Shown piece by piece: positions 17,903-26,261 of a stretch of 64,000 nucleotides of DNA. The stretch is taken from NCBI RefSeq assembly GCF_904846615.1, contig NZ_CAJHBK010000001.1:2852001-2916000 (forward strand), read 5' to 3'. Position 1 is the first letter of the stretch. The number at the start of each line of letters is the position of its first letter. The notes under the pieces were generated by a model. It saw only the letters and a program-made list of their open reading frames with translations. It did not search any database and was not told the origin of the DNA. The translations under genes and the position numbers were made by a program. This stretch comes from Psychrobacter sp. JCM 18902. Lineage in GTDB: Bacteria; Pseudomonadota; Gammaproteobacteria; Pseudomonadales; Moraxellaceae.

Positions 17903-18613
17903 ATGAGCCAATTTGTAAAAGCGGTTTTATTTGATCTCGATGGGACATTAATCGATACGGCTGCTGATTTTGTCCGTATTATCGGTAAAATGAGCCGCGA
18001 AAATGATTGGCAAGCACCCCCTGAAACAGAAATTCGCGAGCAAGTTTCTGCTGGTGCCTCAGCGATGGTACAGTTGATGCTACGTCATAACGATCAAATT
18101 GAGGTTAGCGAAGAAGCTTTGCAGGAGTTTCGCCAACAGTTTTTAGATGATTATGAAGCTGAGATATGCGTCGATAGTTGTGTGTTCGCTGAATTAGAAG
18201 ACGTGTTGACTGCTCTTGAAGAAAAAGGGGTGCCATGGGGTATTGTGACCAACAAGCCGCGTTATCTGGCAGAGAAGTTACTAGACAAGATGCAGTTAGA
18301 CGGGCGCTGTTCTGCTTTGGTCTGTCCTGATGATGTGTCTCGCTCAAAGCCTGACCCAGAGCCTATGTATGCGGCGTTAGAGAAGCTTGGTATCCCTCGC
18401 GGCGCCGCTGAAAGCGTGATTTATGTTGGCGATCATATCCGTGACATTGAAGCTGGCAACGCGGCTGGCATGCCGACGATTCTAGCTGCTTATGGTTATA
18501 TTCCGCCTGAAGATCAAAAAAACCTAAAGAAATGGGGCGCAGATTATATTACTGATACGCCTGAGCAATTAAACAAGCTGTTGCTTTCTTCTGGTAAATT
18601 TGACTATTTATAA
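17903..18613 (+). CDS. mupP: N-acetylmuramic acid 6-phosphate phosphatase (HAD family)
   Basis: A HAD-like hydrolase of the phosphoglycolate phosphatase group. The start is placed at ATG 17903, where the family motif follows at once (LFDLDGTLIDT, motif I with both catalytic Asp); the frame upstream to 17846 reads intergenic sequence. The 236 residues include motif II in WGIVTNKPRYLAEKLL, the catalytic Lys in SRSKPDPEPM and motif III VIYVGDHIRDIEAGNAAGM. In Pseudomonas the gene between ubiG and yciK is MupP, which dephosphorylates MurNAc-6-phosphate in the cell-wall recycling route that bypasses MurA. Synteny points to the same role here; general phosphoglycolate phosphatase (gph) is the alternative. 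Confidence 0.82.
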   Translation: MSQFVKAVLFDLDGTLIDTAADFVRIIGKMSRENDWQAPPETEIREQVSAGASAMVQLMLRHNDQIEVSEEALQEFRQQFLDDYEAEICVDSCVFAELEDVLTALEEKGVPWGIVTNKPRYLAEKLLDKMQLDGRCSALVCPDDVSRSKPDPEPMYAALEKLGIPRGAAESVIYVGDHIRDIEAGNAAGMPTILAAYGYIPPEDQKNLKKWGADYITDTPEQLNKLLLSSGKFDYL

Positions 18614-18700
18614 ATCAAATTATAAATCGAGTTCGCCACACCCTATGTTTTTAAAGAAATACGATAAATACTTAGCATCCCAACTATTAAACGATAAGCA

Positions 18701-19549
18701 GTGAGTAATGCCATGAGTGACAATATTAATCAGCTGGCTAATCAGCAAGACCACCAAAAAACCGTTCAAAGTCTAACTCAACCTTTAACTCATGATGATA
18801 TTCGCAACTTTGTGCCATCTGATAATTGTTTAGATGGTAAGACTATTTTGGTCACGGGGGCAGGTGACGGTATCGGCCGCGTTGCCGCGCTGACTTATGC
18901 TCGTTATGGAGCGACAGTCCTGTTATTGGGACGTACCAGCAGCAAGCTTGAATATGTTTATGATGAGATTGAAAGTCTTGGTGGCAAACAGCCTGCCATG
19001 CTACCGATGAATCTAGAAGGAGCAACCTATGCTGAGATGCAGCAGTTAGAGGGATTGATTAATAAAGAAGTCGGTCAGCTCGATGGCATCTTGCACAATG
19101 CGGGTATGCTTGGGCAGCTAACCCCACTTGAGATGTATGACGTCGATACTTTTGCACAAGTTATGAAGGTGAACTTTACCTCGACGTTTATGCTCACCCA
19201 AGCACTGCTACCATTACTTAAAGATGCTGAGAATGGCTCTATTGTTTTCACCTCTAGCACGGTCGGTACACATCCTCGCGCGTTCTGGGGTGCTTATGCG
19301 CTGTCCAAGCAAGCCGTAGAAGGCATGAGTGATATCTTTACCCAAGAGACGCAGAATACGACTAATTTACGTTTTAACTGTGTCAATCCTGGTGGCACTC
19401 GTACCAATATGCGCGCCCATGCTTATCCAGGAGAGAGTCCTATGAGCTTAAAAACGCCTGAAGATATCATGGCAGGCTATGTTTGTCTGATGAGTGATGC
19501 CAGTATCGGGGTACGCGGGCAAGTGGTTGAGCTACAGCCAAAAGATTAG
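18701..19549 (+). CDS. yciK: YciK-type short-chain dehydrogenase/reductase
   Basis: An NAD(P)-dependent oxidoreductase of the classical SDR fold; the YciK substrate is not known. Seen: TGAGDGIGR (coenzyme loop, TGxxxGIG), the HNAGML segment, catalytic Ser in IVFTSSTVGTHPRAFWGAY and the YALSK (YxxxK) pair, then NPGGTRTNMRA. The start is either GTG 18701 or ATG 18713; neither has a clear ribosome binding site. The first 40 residues are Gln-rich and outside the fold. It follows mupP, giving the Pseudomonas order ubiG-mupP-yciK. Confidence 0.88.
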   Translation: MSNAMSDNINQLANQQDHQKTVQSLTQPLTHDDIRNFVPSDNCLDGKTILVTGAGDGIGRVAALTYARYGATVLLLGRTSSKLEYVYDEIESLGGKQPAMLPMNLEGATYAEMQQLEGLINKEVGQLDGILHNAGMLGQLTPLEMYDVDTFAQVMKVNFTSTFMLTQALLPLLKDAENGSIVFTSSTVGTHPRAFWGAYALSKQAVEGMSDIFTQETQNTTNLRFNCVNPGGTRTNMRAHAYPGESPMSLKTPEDIMAGYVCLMSDASIGVRGQVVELQPKD

Positions 19550-19710
19550 CCATGTGATTTTTTGCTAGGAAATGTCATTATTTAGCGCATTTATTCGCTT
19601 AATTTCAGATTGAGGCATGCTCTAGTAGGTTGCAATTAATTATAAACAACCCCATCTATTTGTTATTAAAGCGATTTGTAATATCTGATTATCGTAAATA
19701 GGATGAAGTT

Positions 19711-19977
19711 ATGGCAGGTGGTTGGTCAAGAGATGGTGCTGAGCATGAGCAAATGGATGCAACGGTAAATGATGCATTAGAGCGGGCAAGACGTGCGTTG
19801 CCAACTGGCATCAGTGCCGAGATGTGTGATGAATGCGGCAAGCCTATTCCAGAAGCACGGCGGTTAGCAGTGCCTGGTATTCAGCATTGCGTCAGCTGCC
19901 AGACAGAACTTGAACAAGAGGCGAGAGCCGCTGAGTTGTTCAACCGGCGCGGTAGCAAAGACAGTCAATTACGTTAA
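19711..19977 (+). CDS. DksA/TraR-type C4 zinc finger protein
   Basis: An 88-residue protein of the short TraR/YbiI group. It has an acidic, helical N-terminal part (residues 10-36) and a four-cysteine zinc finger: Cys39 and Cys42 (CDEC), then Cys60 and Cys63 (CVSC), with IPEARRLAVPGIQHC between. Longer DksA proteins bind RNA polymerase through the secondary channel; short members such as TraR can act alone without ppGpp. Whether this one does is unknown. A good AGGATGAAG binding site is present. It converges on a COG0523 GTPase gene across a terminator; both families occur in zinc-limitation responses. Confidence 0.85.
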   Translation: MAGGWSRDGAEHEQMDATVNDALERARRALPTGISAEMCDECGKPIPEARRLAVPGIQHCVSCQTELEQEARAAELFNRRGSKDSQLR

Positions 19978-19983
19978 AAAAGA

Positions 19984-20032
19984 AAAAGGGCGGACATTGC
20001 TATATCGAACAGTAATGTCCGCCCTTTTTTTA
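19984..20032. terminator. Bidirectional terminator
   Basis: A long hairpin, arms AAAAAGGGCGGACATT and AATGTCCGCCCTTTTT, separates the zinc finger gene and the converging GTPase gene. T runs follow on both strands. Confidence 0.92.
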
Positions 20033-20039
20033 TCTATTA

Positions 20040-21296
20040 CTATATAACCAGTGCCATTAGTTCACGGTCGCAGGTATCCCAATCGATAGAAGGTAGCGTC
20101 TCTATAAAAGATAAAAATGCTGTCCTATCTTTTTCTTCTGAGCGGTCGCTTTCTACCGCTGTATCGTTGTCGTTATTAGTATTTGCATCCAACTGTAATA
20201 TAATCTCTAGCCGACTATCAACTTGTGCGCTGACCGTACTGGTGGTTAAACTGTCAGGGGTAAAATTGATTTGTAGCCAGCCATCAGACGTATGAACCAC
20301 ACCTTTGATACGTTGCCAGTTCGGTAGCGCTAATAACCAACTCTGTAACTCATCCGCTTTTAATATGTAGTGCGCTGGCAGTCGCCAACCCGCCAACTGT
20401 AACTCTTGCTGTTTCTCATGATAACGATAAGGTAGCTCAATATCTGTGTCGGTCTGCGAATCATCTTTGTTTGTAAAAGCGTCGGATGACAAGGTGGTCG
20501 ATATCGATAGGGCATTACTCTGTGGTTGCAAGCTAGTAATCGATTTTTGAGGGTGAACAATATTGACTGTGCGTTGTTTCGAGATAACCTGACTGGGCTT
20601 GGTTAGCTGAGTTTTCAACTCTGACACGCTTGATTTTGATAAAAGAATATTGGATGAATCATTTGTATCATGAGATTTCTGCTCAGATGCTGCCCAAATA
20701 ATTTTTACCTGTGCATTGAGCTTGGATATCCATTGTTGCAGTGCTTGTTTTTCGCTATCGCTCAATTGAGCATAGCGATTAATGACCAACACATCGGCAT
20801 CACGGACATGCGCTTGAAAACCGTCATGATGACGATGTTTATCTTGCTGCCATTGCACACCACTCAGTACCGTTATTACTGCTTGCATATTGAGTGCTGT
20901 TTGCCAATGCGGTGCACTGAGCTGCATGATAAGCTCACGCGGATGAGCAAGCCCTGTGGGTTCGATGAGCAACCGCTGTGGATGATGCTCATTAAGTAGC
21001 CGACTGATAGCAATTTGTAATGGCAGCTGACTGGTACAACAAATACAGCCACCACTGACTTCGCGTATCGCAATATTATCTTGCTCAGGCTTACTATCTT
21101 TCGCACTTGCCAGCAGCGCACCATCAATACCGATACGACCAAATTCATTGATCAGCAATGCCCAGCGCTCATCGGCAGGTTTGATAGCAAGCAGCTGATT
21201 AATCACTGTGGTCTTGCCAGCACCCAAAAACCCTGTCACCAAGGTGCAGGGTATGTTTTGAAAAATAATAGGTTTTTTCACAGAGGCACTCATCAT
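20040..21296 (-). CDS. COG0523 (CobW/ZigA-type) metal-linked GTPase
   Basis: A G3E-family P-loop GTPase of the kind that inserts or delivers metal ions, often zinc. Seen in 418 residues: Walker A GFLGAGKT (22-29), the family metal motif GGCICC with Cys84, Cys86 and Cys87, LLIEPTGLAHP, a VINRY nucleotide-specificity loop, and a CobW C-terminal domain with GWLQINF. Between about 205 and 290 lies a Ser/Thr/Gln-rich linker not typical of the family. Met1 or Met2 could be the start. It converges on a zinc finger gene. The subfamily (cobalamin, nitrile hydratase, zinc) cannot be decided here; no cobalamin genes are nearby. Confidence 0.87.
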   Translation of the reverse strand: MMSASVKKPIIFQNIPCTLVTGFLGAGKTTVINQLLAIKPADERWALLINEFGRIGIDGALLASAKDSKPEQDNIAIREVSGGCICCTSQLPLQIAISRLLNEHHPQRLLIEPTGLAHPRELIMQLSAPHWQTALNMQAVITVLSGVQWQQDKHRHHDGFQAHVRDADVLVINRYAQLSDSEKQALQQWISKLNAQVKIIWAASEQKSHDTNDSSNILLSKSSVSELKTQLTKPSQVISKQRTVNIVHPQKSITSLQPQSNALSISTTLSSDAFTNKDDSQTDTDIELPYRYHEKQQELQLAGWRLPAHYILKADELQSWLLALPNWQRIKGVVHTSDGWLQINFTPDSLTTSTVSAQVDSRLEIILQLDANTNNDNDTAVESDRSEEKDRTAFLSFIETLPSIDWDTCDRELMALVI

Positions 21297-21357
21297 ATAG
21301 GTCGTATTTGTGAGTAATCAAACACGGCCTATATTAAAAGGAAATGATATTAGCGTA

Positions 21358-21401
21358 TGTCCTCAATTCAATCGATAATCGGAATTTTCGAAATGAGGAC
21401 A
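21358..21401. repeat. 44-bp palindrome with TGTCCTCA/TGAGGACA arms
   Basis: TGTCCTCA at the left pairs with TGAGGACA at the right, with a further AATTC/GGAATT inner pairing. It lies between the start of the COG0523 gene and the end of ompR, both on the minus strand. The arm is shared with the palindrome at 15113-15161. It may also end ompR transcripts, though no clean T run follows. Confidence 0.55.
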
Positions 21402-21415
21402 CACATAGTCAAAAG

Positions 21416-22174
21416 TTACTCACTTTTAACGGTTTCTACTTCAGCTTCGTCAGGAACGAATACGTAGCCTACACCCCAAACGGTTTGGATGTAACGCGCT
21501 TGTGAAGGGTTGTCTTCAATCAAACGACGCAAACGTGATACCTGTACGTCGATAGAACGCTCCATCGCACCCCATTCACGACCACGCGCAAGGTTCATTA
21601 GTTTGTCACGGGTTAATGGCTCACGTGGATGCTGTACCAGTGCTTTTAGCACCGAAAATTCACCTGTCGTTAAAGTGACAACATTGCCGTCACGTTTAAG
21701 CGTACGTGTCGATAAATCAAGCGTCCACGGTCCAAACTCAACCACTTCAAGCTGATGGCTTGGTGCGCCAGGCAGCTCGCGATTTTGACGACGTAATACC
21801 GCTTTAATACGAGCCAATAGCTCTTTGGGGTTAAAGGGTTTTGGCAGATAATCATCTGCACCCGCTTCTAGACCAGCGATACGATCGGCATCACCACCTT
21901 TGGCTGTTAGCATAATGATAGGAATGTCACCATTATTTTCGCGTAGACGTTTACAGATACTGATGCCGTCTTCGCCTGGTAGCATCAAATCGAGTACCAC
22001 CAACGAGAAAAGCTCACGCTGCAACAGCTTATCCATTTGACTACCATCATGAGCGGTACGAACGACAAAACCGTCGTCTTCTAGAAAGCGCTGTAATAAA
22101 GAGCGCAAGCGTGCATCGTCATCAACGACTAAAATTCGCTGAGTTAAGGTATCAGGGCTGTTATTTTCAGACAT
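21416..22174 (-). CDS. ompR: OmpR-family response regulator
   Basis: A two-component response regulator: receiver domain (1-125) with acidic pocket VVDDD (16-20), phosphoacceptor Asp62 in VVLDLMLPGEDG, switch Thr in IIMLTAKG and Lys in LPKPFNPKEL; then a winged-helix DNA-binding domain (about 150-245) with LTTGEFSVLKAL and RSIDVQVSRLRRLIEDNP. The 252 residues fit OmpR, the osmotic and envelope regulator. GAGGATG precedes the ATG. In most gammaproteobacteria envZ follows directly; here the next gene downstream is the COG0523 GTPase, so the sensor kinase is elsewhere or absent. Confidence 0.9.
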   Translation of the reverse strand: MSENNSPDTLTQRILVVDDDARLRSLLQRFLEDDGFVVRTAHDGSQMDKLLQRELFSLVVLDLMLPGEDGISICKRLRENNGDIPIIMLTAKGGDADRIAGLEAGADDYLPKPFNPKELLARIKAVLRRQNRELPGAPSHQLEVVEFGPWTLDLSTRTLKRDGNVVTLTTGEFSVLKALVQHPREPLTRDKLMNLARGREWGAMERSIDVQVSRLRRLIEDNPSQARYIQTVWGVGYVFVPDEAEVETVKSE

Positions 22175-22240
22175 ACAGGCATCCTCTTATAAAAATTATT
22201 ATTAGTAGAAATTATCGTTAACAGTCAAGGCTAAAGGTTA

Positions 22241-22348
22241 TATAGTCAAAATGATATAAAGAAAATACGGTGTCAGGTTCGTTGAGTCTACTATTTATAG
22301 TATTTTAACGTGCTGTCCTCATCGCTCAATTATCTTGAATCGACTATA
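22241..22348 (-). repeat. 108-bp intergenic repeat, copy B
   Basis: A 108-bp unit read on the minus strand, bounded by TATAGTC and GACTATA. It aligns without gaps to the copy at 62472-62579; by hand count about 83 of 108 positions agree, most strongly at both ends and in the TACTATAAnTAGTAGACT and CCTGACACCGTAT cores. It lies between the divergent ompR and tex genes and holds no ORF. Confidence 0.8.
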
Positions 22349-22642
22349 CAAAAAAACCTGAGCAAAAAAACTGTCTTTATTCAATGAGTGGTCAAAAGTA
22401 AAGGTCCGTCTCAATCCATCATAAATTTGAATACTATTGTTCAATGCGTCAGCGCGTACCAATATTTGCGCCTTCGATACTTTAGTGTATAAGATTGCAC
22501 CACTAATTGCATCACCCATCAGGACAAATGCTGTATGCGTTTGTTTAACAAAGCGACAGAACCTATGATATGAGACGATTTTCGTCATAAAACTAGCGAT
22601 AAATAACGAAAAGATAAAAAGGATTTTTATTCATGCAGCTTT

Positions 22643-22651
22643 TGCTATAAT
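22643..22651 (+). promoter_or_regulatory. Extended -10 promoter of tex
   Basis: TGCTATAAT is a perfect extended -10 element. Transcription would start near 22658, leaving a leader of about 27 bases before the tex ATG. The -35 region (attttt) is poor, which is common with extended -10 promoters. Confidence 0.5.
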
Positions 22652-22684
22652 GCAAAACTACATTTCTCAACGATTGATACGTCT

Positions 22685-25234
22685 ATGAGTAGCACTGATA
22701 CCTTAACGCCATCTCAAACCTCGACAAATGCACAGGTTTTGGATGCAACCACACACGCGAATATTCACGACAAGCTTGCTCGCGCGCTTGGCATTAAGAC
22801 TGCTCAAGTCAATGCGTTTGTCAAACTTTACGATGAAGGCGCGACCGTTCCATTTATTGCCCGTTACCGTAAAGAAAAGACGCAGAATCTTGACGATGCG
22901 CAACTGCGAGCTTTAGAGAAGTCACTCAATTATGAGCGTGACATGGCCACCCGTCGCCTCAAAATTACTGAGCTGCTCAGCACGCAGGGCAATCTGACGG
23001 ACGAGCTACAGACGCGTATCGATAATGCGACGTCGAAACTTGAGCTTGAAGACATCTACTTGCCATACCGCCCGCGTCGCCGCTCTCCTGCCGCCAAAGC
23101 ACGTGCTGCTGGTCTTGATGTGGCAGCGCAAGCCGTCTTGACGCAAGAAATCATGCCGACAGAAGCACTGGCAGACTATCAAGTACAATCGAGCATTACC
23201 GATGATAGTGGTAATGAGATCGAAATTGATTTTAGCGATATCACCAAGCAATTGGCTGGTGTACAAGCCATCATCGTTGATGAATGGACGCAGGCTTTGG
23301 CTTTGCTAGACAACTTACGCAGTGGCTTTGCCAAGACGGCCAGTATCGTATCTGCCGTTGCTAGTGAAGAAAAACGTGAAGTCGGCGAAAAATTCAAAGA
23401 TTACTTCGAGCATAGTGAAAGCCTTGCACGTCTGCCAAATCATCGCCTATTAGCAATGCTGCGCGGTCGCCAAGAAAACGTCTTAGGTCTTAAAATCGAA
23501 GGCGAAGACGCACCCTTTATCGAAAAAATCATTAAACATTTTGAGATTGATTCTAAAGCACCTGATGCTCGTCAAGAATTTTTGACAGAAGCTGCGACCA
23601 GTTTATGGAAAGACAAATGGCGTCCGCATATTGAACACCGTTTATTGACAGAAAAACGTCTGACTGCTGAGGCCGATGCGATTGACGTGTTTGCTAATAA
23701 TTTACAGCACTTATTAATGTCAGCGCCTGCCGGTCGCAAAGTAATTTTAGGCGTTGATCCTGGCATTCGTCATGGTGTAAAAATGGCCATCGTCGATGCT
23801 CAAGGTCACGTCATGTTAGACAGTGAAGACAAGCCTGTCGTCGCCACAGTTTATCCATTTGCTCCTGATAATAAGATGGATGAAGCTAAAAAAGTCATCG
23901 ATGAATTATTAAGTACTTACCACGTTGATTTAGTCGCTATCGGTAATGGTACGGCGAGCCGCGAAACAGATGCGATGATTAAAGAAATTTTGGCTGCCAA
24001 CTCTGAATTACAAGCCAAATCAGTTATCGTCAATGAGTCAGGTGCGTCTGTTTATTCAGCCAGTGAGCTTGCCACTGATGAGCTTGGTAATTTAGACGTT
24101 TCTGTACGCGGTGCGGTTTCTATCGCCCGTCGCTTGCAAGACCCTTTATCAGAATTGGTCAAGGTTGATCCAAAAGCGATTGGCGTTGGTCAATATCAGC
24201 ATGATGTTAACCAAACACAATTGGCAGATAGTCTTGATAAAGTTACGCAAGATAGCGTAAATGCGGTTGGCGTTGATGTAAATACCGCAAGCCCTGCTAT
24301 CTTGGCACATATCGCTGGTTTGAATAAAAACGTCGCGCAGCAAATCGTGACCTATCGTAAAGAGCATGGTGCTTTTGAAAGTCGTGAATCATTAAAAAAC
24401 GTTCCACGCTTAGGCGCTAAGACCTTTGAACAAGCAGCAGGCTTCTTGCGTATCCATGGTGGTAGTAATCCCCTTGATGCCACTGGTGTGCATCCAGAAA
24501 GCTATGCGCTGGTCGATAGCTTATTGGCACAAACTGGTAAGGCATTGCCAGAAGTCATCGGTAATGACGGCGTACTAAATACGATAGATAGCACTGCACT
24601 GGCTGCTAATGATGACAATATTAGTGTAACTGCTATCATCGATGAGCTAGCCAAACCAGCACGCGACCCACGTCCTGAATTTAAGACTGCTAACTTCCGT
24701 GAAGACGTTAACAGTATTAAAGACTTGAGCGAGGGTATGCAGCTTGAAGGCGTGGTGACCAATGTGACAGCCTTCGGTTGCTTCGTTGATGTTGGCGTTC
24801 ATCAGGATGGTTTGGTACATATCTCACAGATGGCCAATGACTTTGTCGCAGACCCGATGAACCGTGTCAAACCAGGCGATATCGTCTCGGTACGTGTCAT
24901 TTCTATCGATGAAAAACGTGGTCGTATTGGATTTAGTATGAAGCCAGAATCTGAAAAGCCTGCGCGCCCAACAGCGAAAGCGGCTGAAAGTACTGGTAAT
25001 GATGAGAAAGTCAGTCGTCCACGTAGCGATCATGCAAATAGCAAACGCCCAAACAGTAGCCGTCCATCGACTGATAAGCGCCCGTCGAAATCTCGCGGTA
25101 ATCGTCAGGATAAAGACCATGCTAATAATGATCGTAGCAAAGCGCCAAGGGCTGATAAAGCAGAAGCACCTAGCAAAATGGGTACGCTTGGGGCGCTGTT
25201 ACAGGAAGCTGGCGTGACTAAAACCAAAAAATAG
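22685..25234 (+). CDS. tex: Transcription accessory protein Tex
   Basis: Tex is a conserved cytoplasmic nucleic-acid-binding protein that associates with transcription; its loss affects toxin and stress gene expression in several pathogens. The 849 residues show the helical N-terminal domain (VPFIARYRKEKTQNLDDAQLR), the YqgF/RNase H-like domain (ILGVDPGIRHGVKMAIVD), a double helix-hairpin-helix (DVNTASPAILAHIAGLN to VPRLGAKTFEQAAGFLRI) and an S1 RNA-binding domain from about 683 (GMQLEGVVTNVTAFGCFVDVG). The last 90 residues are a Lys/Arg/Ser/Pro-rich tail, longer than in E. coli YhgF. A single gene between its own promoter and a terminator. Confidence 0.95.
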   Translation: MSSTDTLTPSQTSTNAQVLDATTHANIHDKLARALGIKTAQVNAFVKLYDEGATVPFIARYRKEKTQNLDDAQLRALEKSLNYERDMATRRLKITELLSTQGNLTDELQTRIDNATSKLELEDIYLPYRPRRRSPAAKARAAGLDVAAQAVLTQEIMPTEALADYQVQSSITDDSGNEIEIDFSDITKQLAGVQAIIVDEWTQALALLDNLRSGFAKTASIVSAVASEEKREVGEKFKDYFEHSESLARLPNHRLLAMLRGRQENVLGLKIEGEDAPFIEKIIKHFEIDSKAPDARQEFLTEAATSLWKDKWRPHIEHRLLTEKRLTAEADAIDVFANNLQHLLMSAPAGRKVILGVDPGIRHGVKMAIVDAQGHVMLDSEDKPVVATVYPFAPDNKMDEAKKVIDELLSTYHVDLVAIGNGTASRETDAMIKEILAANSELQAKSVIVNESGASVYSASELATDELGNLDVSVRGAVSIARRLQDPLSELVKVDPKAIGVGQYQHDVNQTQLADSLDKVTQDSVNAVGVDVNTASPAILAHIAGLNKNVAQQIVTYRKEHGAFESRESLKNVPRLGAKTFEQAAGFLRIHGGSNPLDATGVHPESYALVDSLLAQTGKALPEVIGNDGVLNTIDSTALAANDDNISVTAIIDELAKPARDPRPEFKTANFREDVNSIKDLSEGMQLEGVVTNVTAFGCFVDVGVHQDGLVHISQMANDFVADPMNRVKPGDIVSVRVISIDEKRGRIGFSMKPESEKPARPTAKAAESTGNDEKVSRPRSDHANSKRPNSSRPSTDKRPSKSRGNRQDKDHANNDRSKAPRADKAEAPSKMGTLGALLQEAGVTKTKK

Positions 25235-25251
25235 TCAATGTTAATAGTGAC

Positions 25252-25281
25252 AAAAAAGGCAGCCATTAGGCTGCCTTTTTT
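25252..25281 (+). terminator. Terminator of tex
   Basis: Stem AAAAAAGGCAGCC / GGCTGCCTTTTTT with a short loop, 18 bases after the tex stop. The symmetrical A/T flanks let it also act on the minus strand. Confidence 0.9.
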
Positions 25282-25396
25282 ATGGAATGTATCTAAAGAT
25301 AGAAATTGTTAATGAACACTGATAACTGCTCAAACCTAACTCGCTGAATAACCTCTTTTCAATGATTTCAGCTAACAGCGGGATTTGTATCGTATT

Positions 25397-25792
25397 CTAT
25401 AATTCTTCTGTGGCTTCTTCAGCTTCTTGTAATTCTTCTTGTGTGTCTAACGAGTCTTCTTCTTGCATCGCTTCTTCAGAATCTTGAATCAACTCTTGCT
25501 CGGCATCCATCGCTTCTTGCTCAGCTTGAAGCTCAGTAGTCATCGGCTGTTGCTCAGCACTGTTGTTAACGCTTGCTCTTGAGATAATCTGTGTCTCACT
25601 AATCTGAAATGGGCTAGATTGATTGTCTGCTGAAGTATTATTTGTATTGTCACCTTCCATCTCAAGTGTGGTGGCAGTAGCCGCTGATTGCACATCTACT
25701 GCTGCAGTATCAGCAGGTGCTGCCATAGCCAAACTTGGGATAGTGAGTGCAGCGCCAATCAGTAGCGATAAAGACAGAGTACTTTTTTTCAT
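25397..25792 (-). CDS. Exported acidic Glu/Gln-rich protein
   Basis: A 131-residue protein of unknown function. Residues 1-24 are a clear signal peptide (MKKSTLSLSLLIGAALTIPSLAMA). The mature part is low-complexity and strongly acidic; from about 75 to the end it is almost only Glu, Gln, Asp, Ala, Leu, Met and Thr, in loosely repeated EEAMQEE / QEELQEAEEA blocks that could form a coiled coil or stay disordered. There is no Cys. AAGGAAT precedes the ATG and a good promoter lies upstream. A periplasmic ion- or protein-binding role is only a guess. Confidence 0.7.
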   Translation of the reverse strand: MKKSTLSLSLLIGAALTIPSLAMAAPADTAAVDVQSAATATTLEMEGDNTNNTSADNQSSPFQISETQIISRASVNNSAEQQPMTTELQAEQEAMDAEQELIQDSEEAMQEEDSLDTQEELQEAEEATEEL

Positions 25793-25815
25793 TAATCAAT
25801 TCCTTAATTTACAAT

Positions 25816-25843
25816 CTTATAATGTCAGCTTAAAAAATTTCAA
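25816..25843 (-). promoter_or_regulatory. Promoter of the acidic exported protein gene
   Basis: On the minus strand TTGAAA (25838-25843) and TATAAG (25816-25821) are separated by 16 bases, a near-consensus sigma-70 pair ending 24 bases before the start codon at 25792. Confidence 0.5.
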
Positions 25844-26261
25844 ACTTGACGCTTATGTTGCTAACTGCTGTATACAGCCGTTGCATATCACACATTCATT
25901 TAGTAATTCAAATCTATATATTTAATATATCTAACATTTAATTGGTAGACAAAATAAAATCATGATAACCATTAAGAGACTATCATGATGGATTTGGATA
26001 AAGAGCTTTATAAGCTGACCTAAATCAGTGATAAAAATCTAAAGGGGAGAATACCAATTAAAGAAGCGTTAGTTCAGTAGTCCATAGATTAAAATTCTAA
26101 CAGACGGATGTTAGCAGGTGACTTTGTGCAACTATTGTATGGTTATTGTCAGATAAGAAAATAGCATTATTTTCTACTTTCCTATCTCTAATTTTCCTAT
26201 CTCTAATTTTTATAGCAACGATGTCTCAACGAATCTTGTTCGTTTATATTTCATTAAAGTC
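25844..26261. other. AT-rich intergenic region with a short tandem duplication
   Basis: No ORF with a start signal is seen. At 26178-26207 the 15-base unit TTTCCTATCTCTAAT is present twice head to tail. A short dyad-like stretch (AGAGCTTTATAAGCT) is near 26001. No terminator with a T run was found for the gene ending at 26262. Confidence 0.4.

Larger units (their letters stand above)
22175..22684. other. Divergent ompR-tex intergenic region
   Basis: This 510-base gap holds repeat copy B next to ompR and an extended -10 promoter next to tex. An 89-codon minus-strand frame at 22319-22588 runs into the repeat, has no ribosome binding site and no recognisable family, and is not called as a gene. 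Confidence 0.5.

Noticed and set aside
20670..20999. Plus-strand frame within the COG0523 GTPase gene
   Set aside because: It lies wholly inside the real gene in antisense, with no independent signals.
22319..22588. 89-codon minus-strand frame upstream of ompR
   Set aside because: No ribosome binding site, no recognisable family, and its end lies inside the 108-bp repeat.
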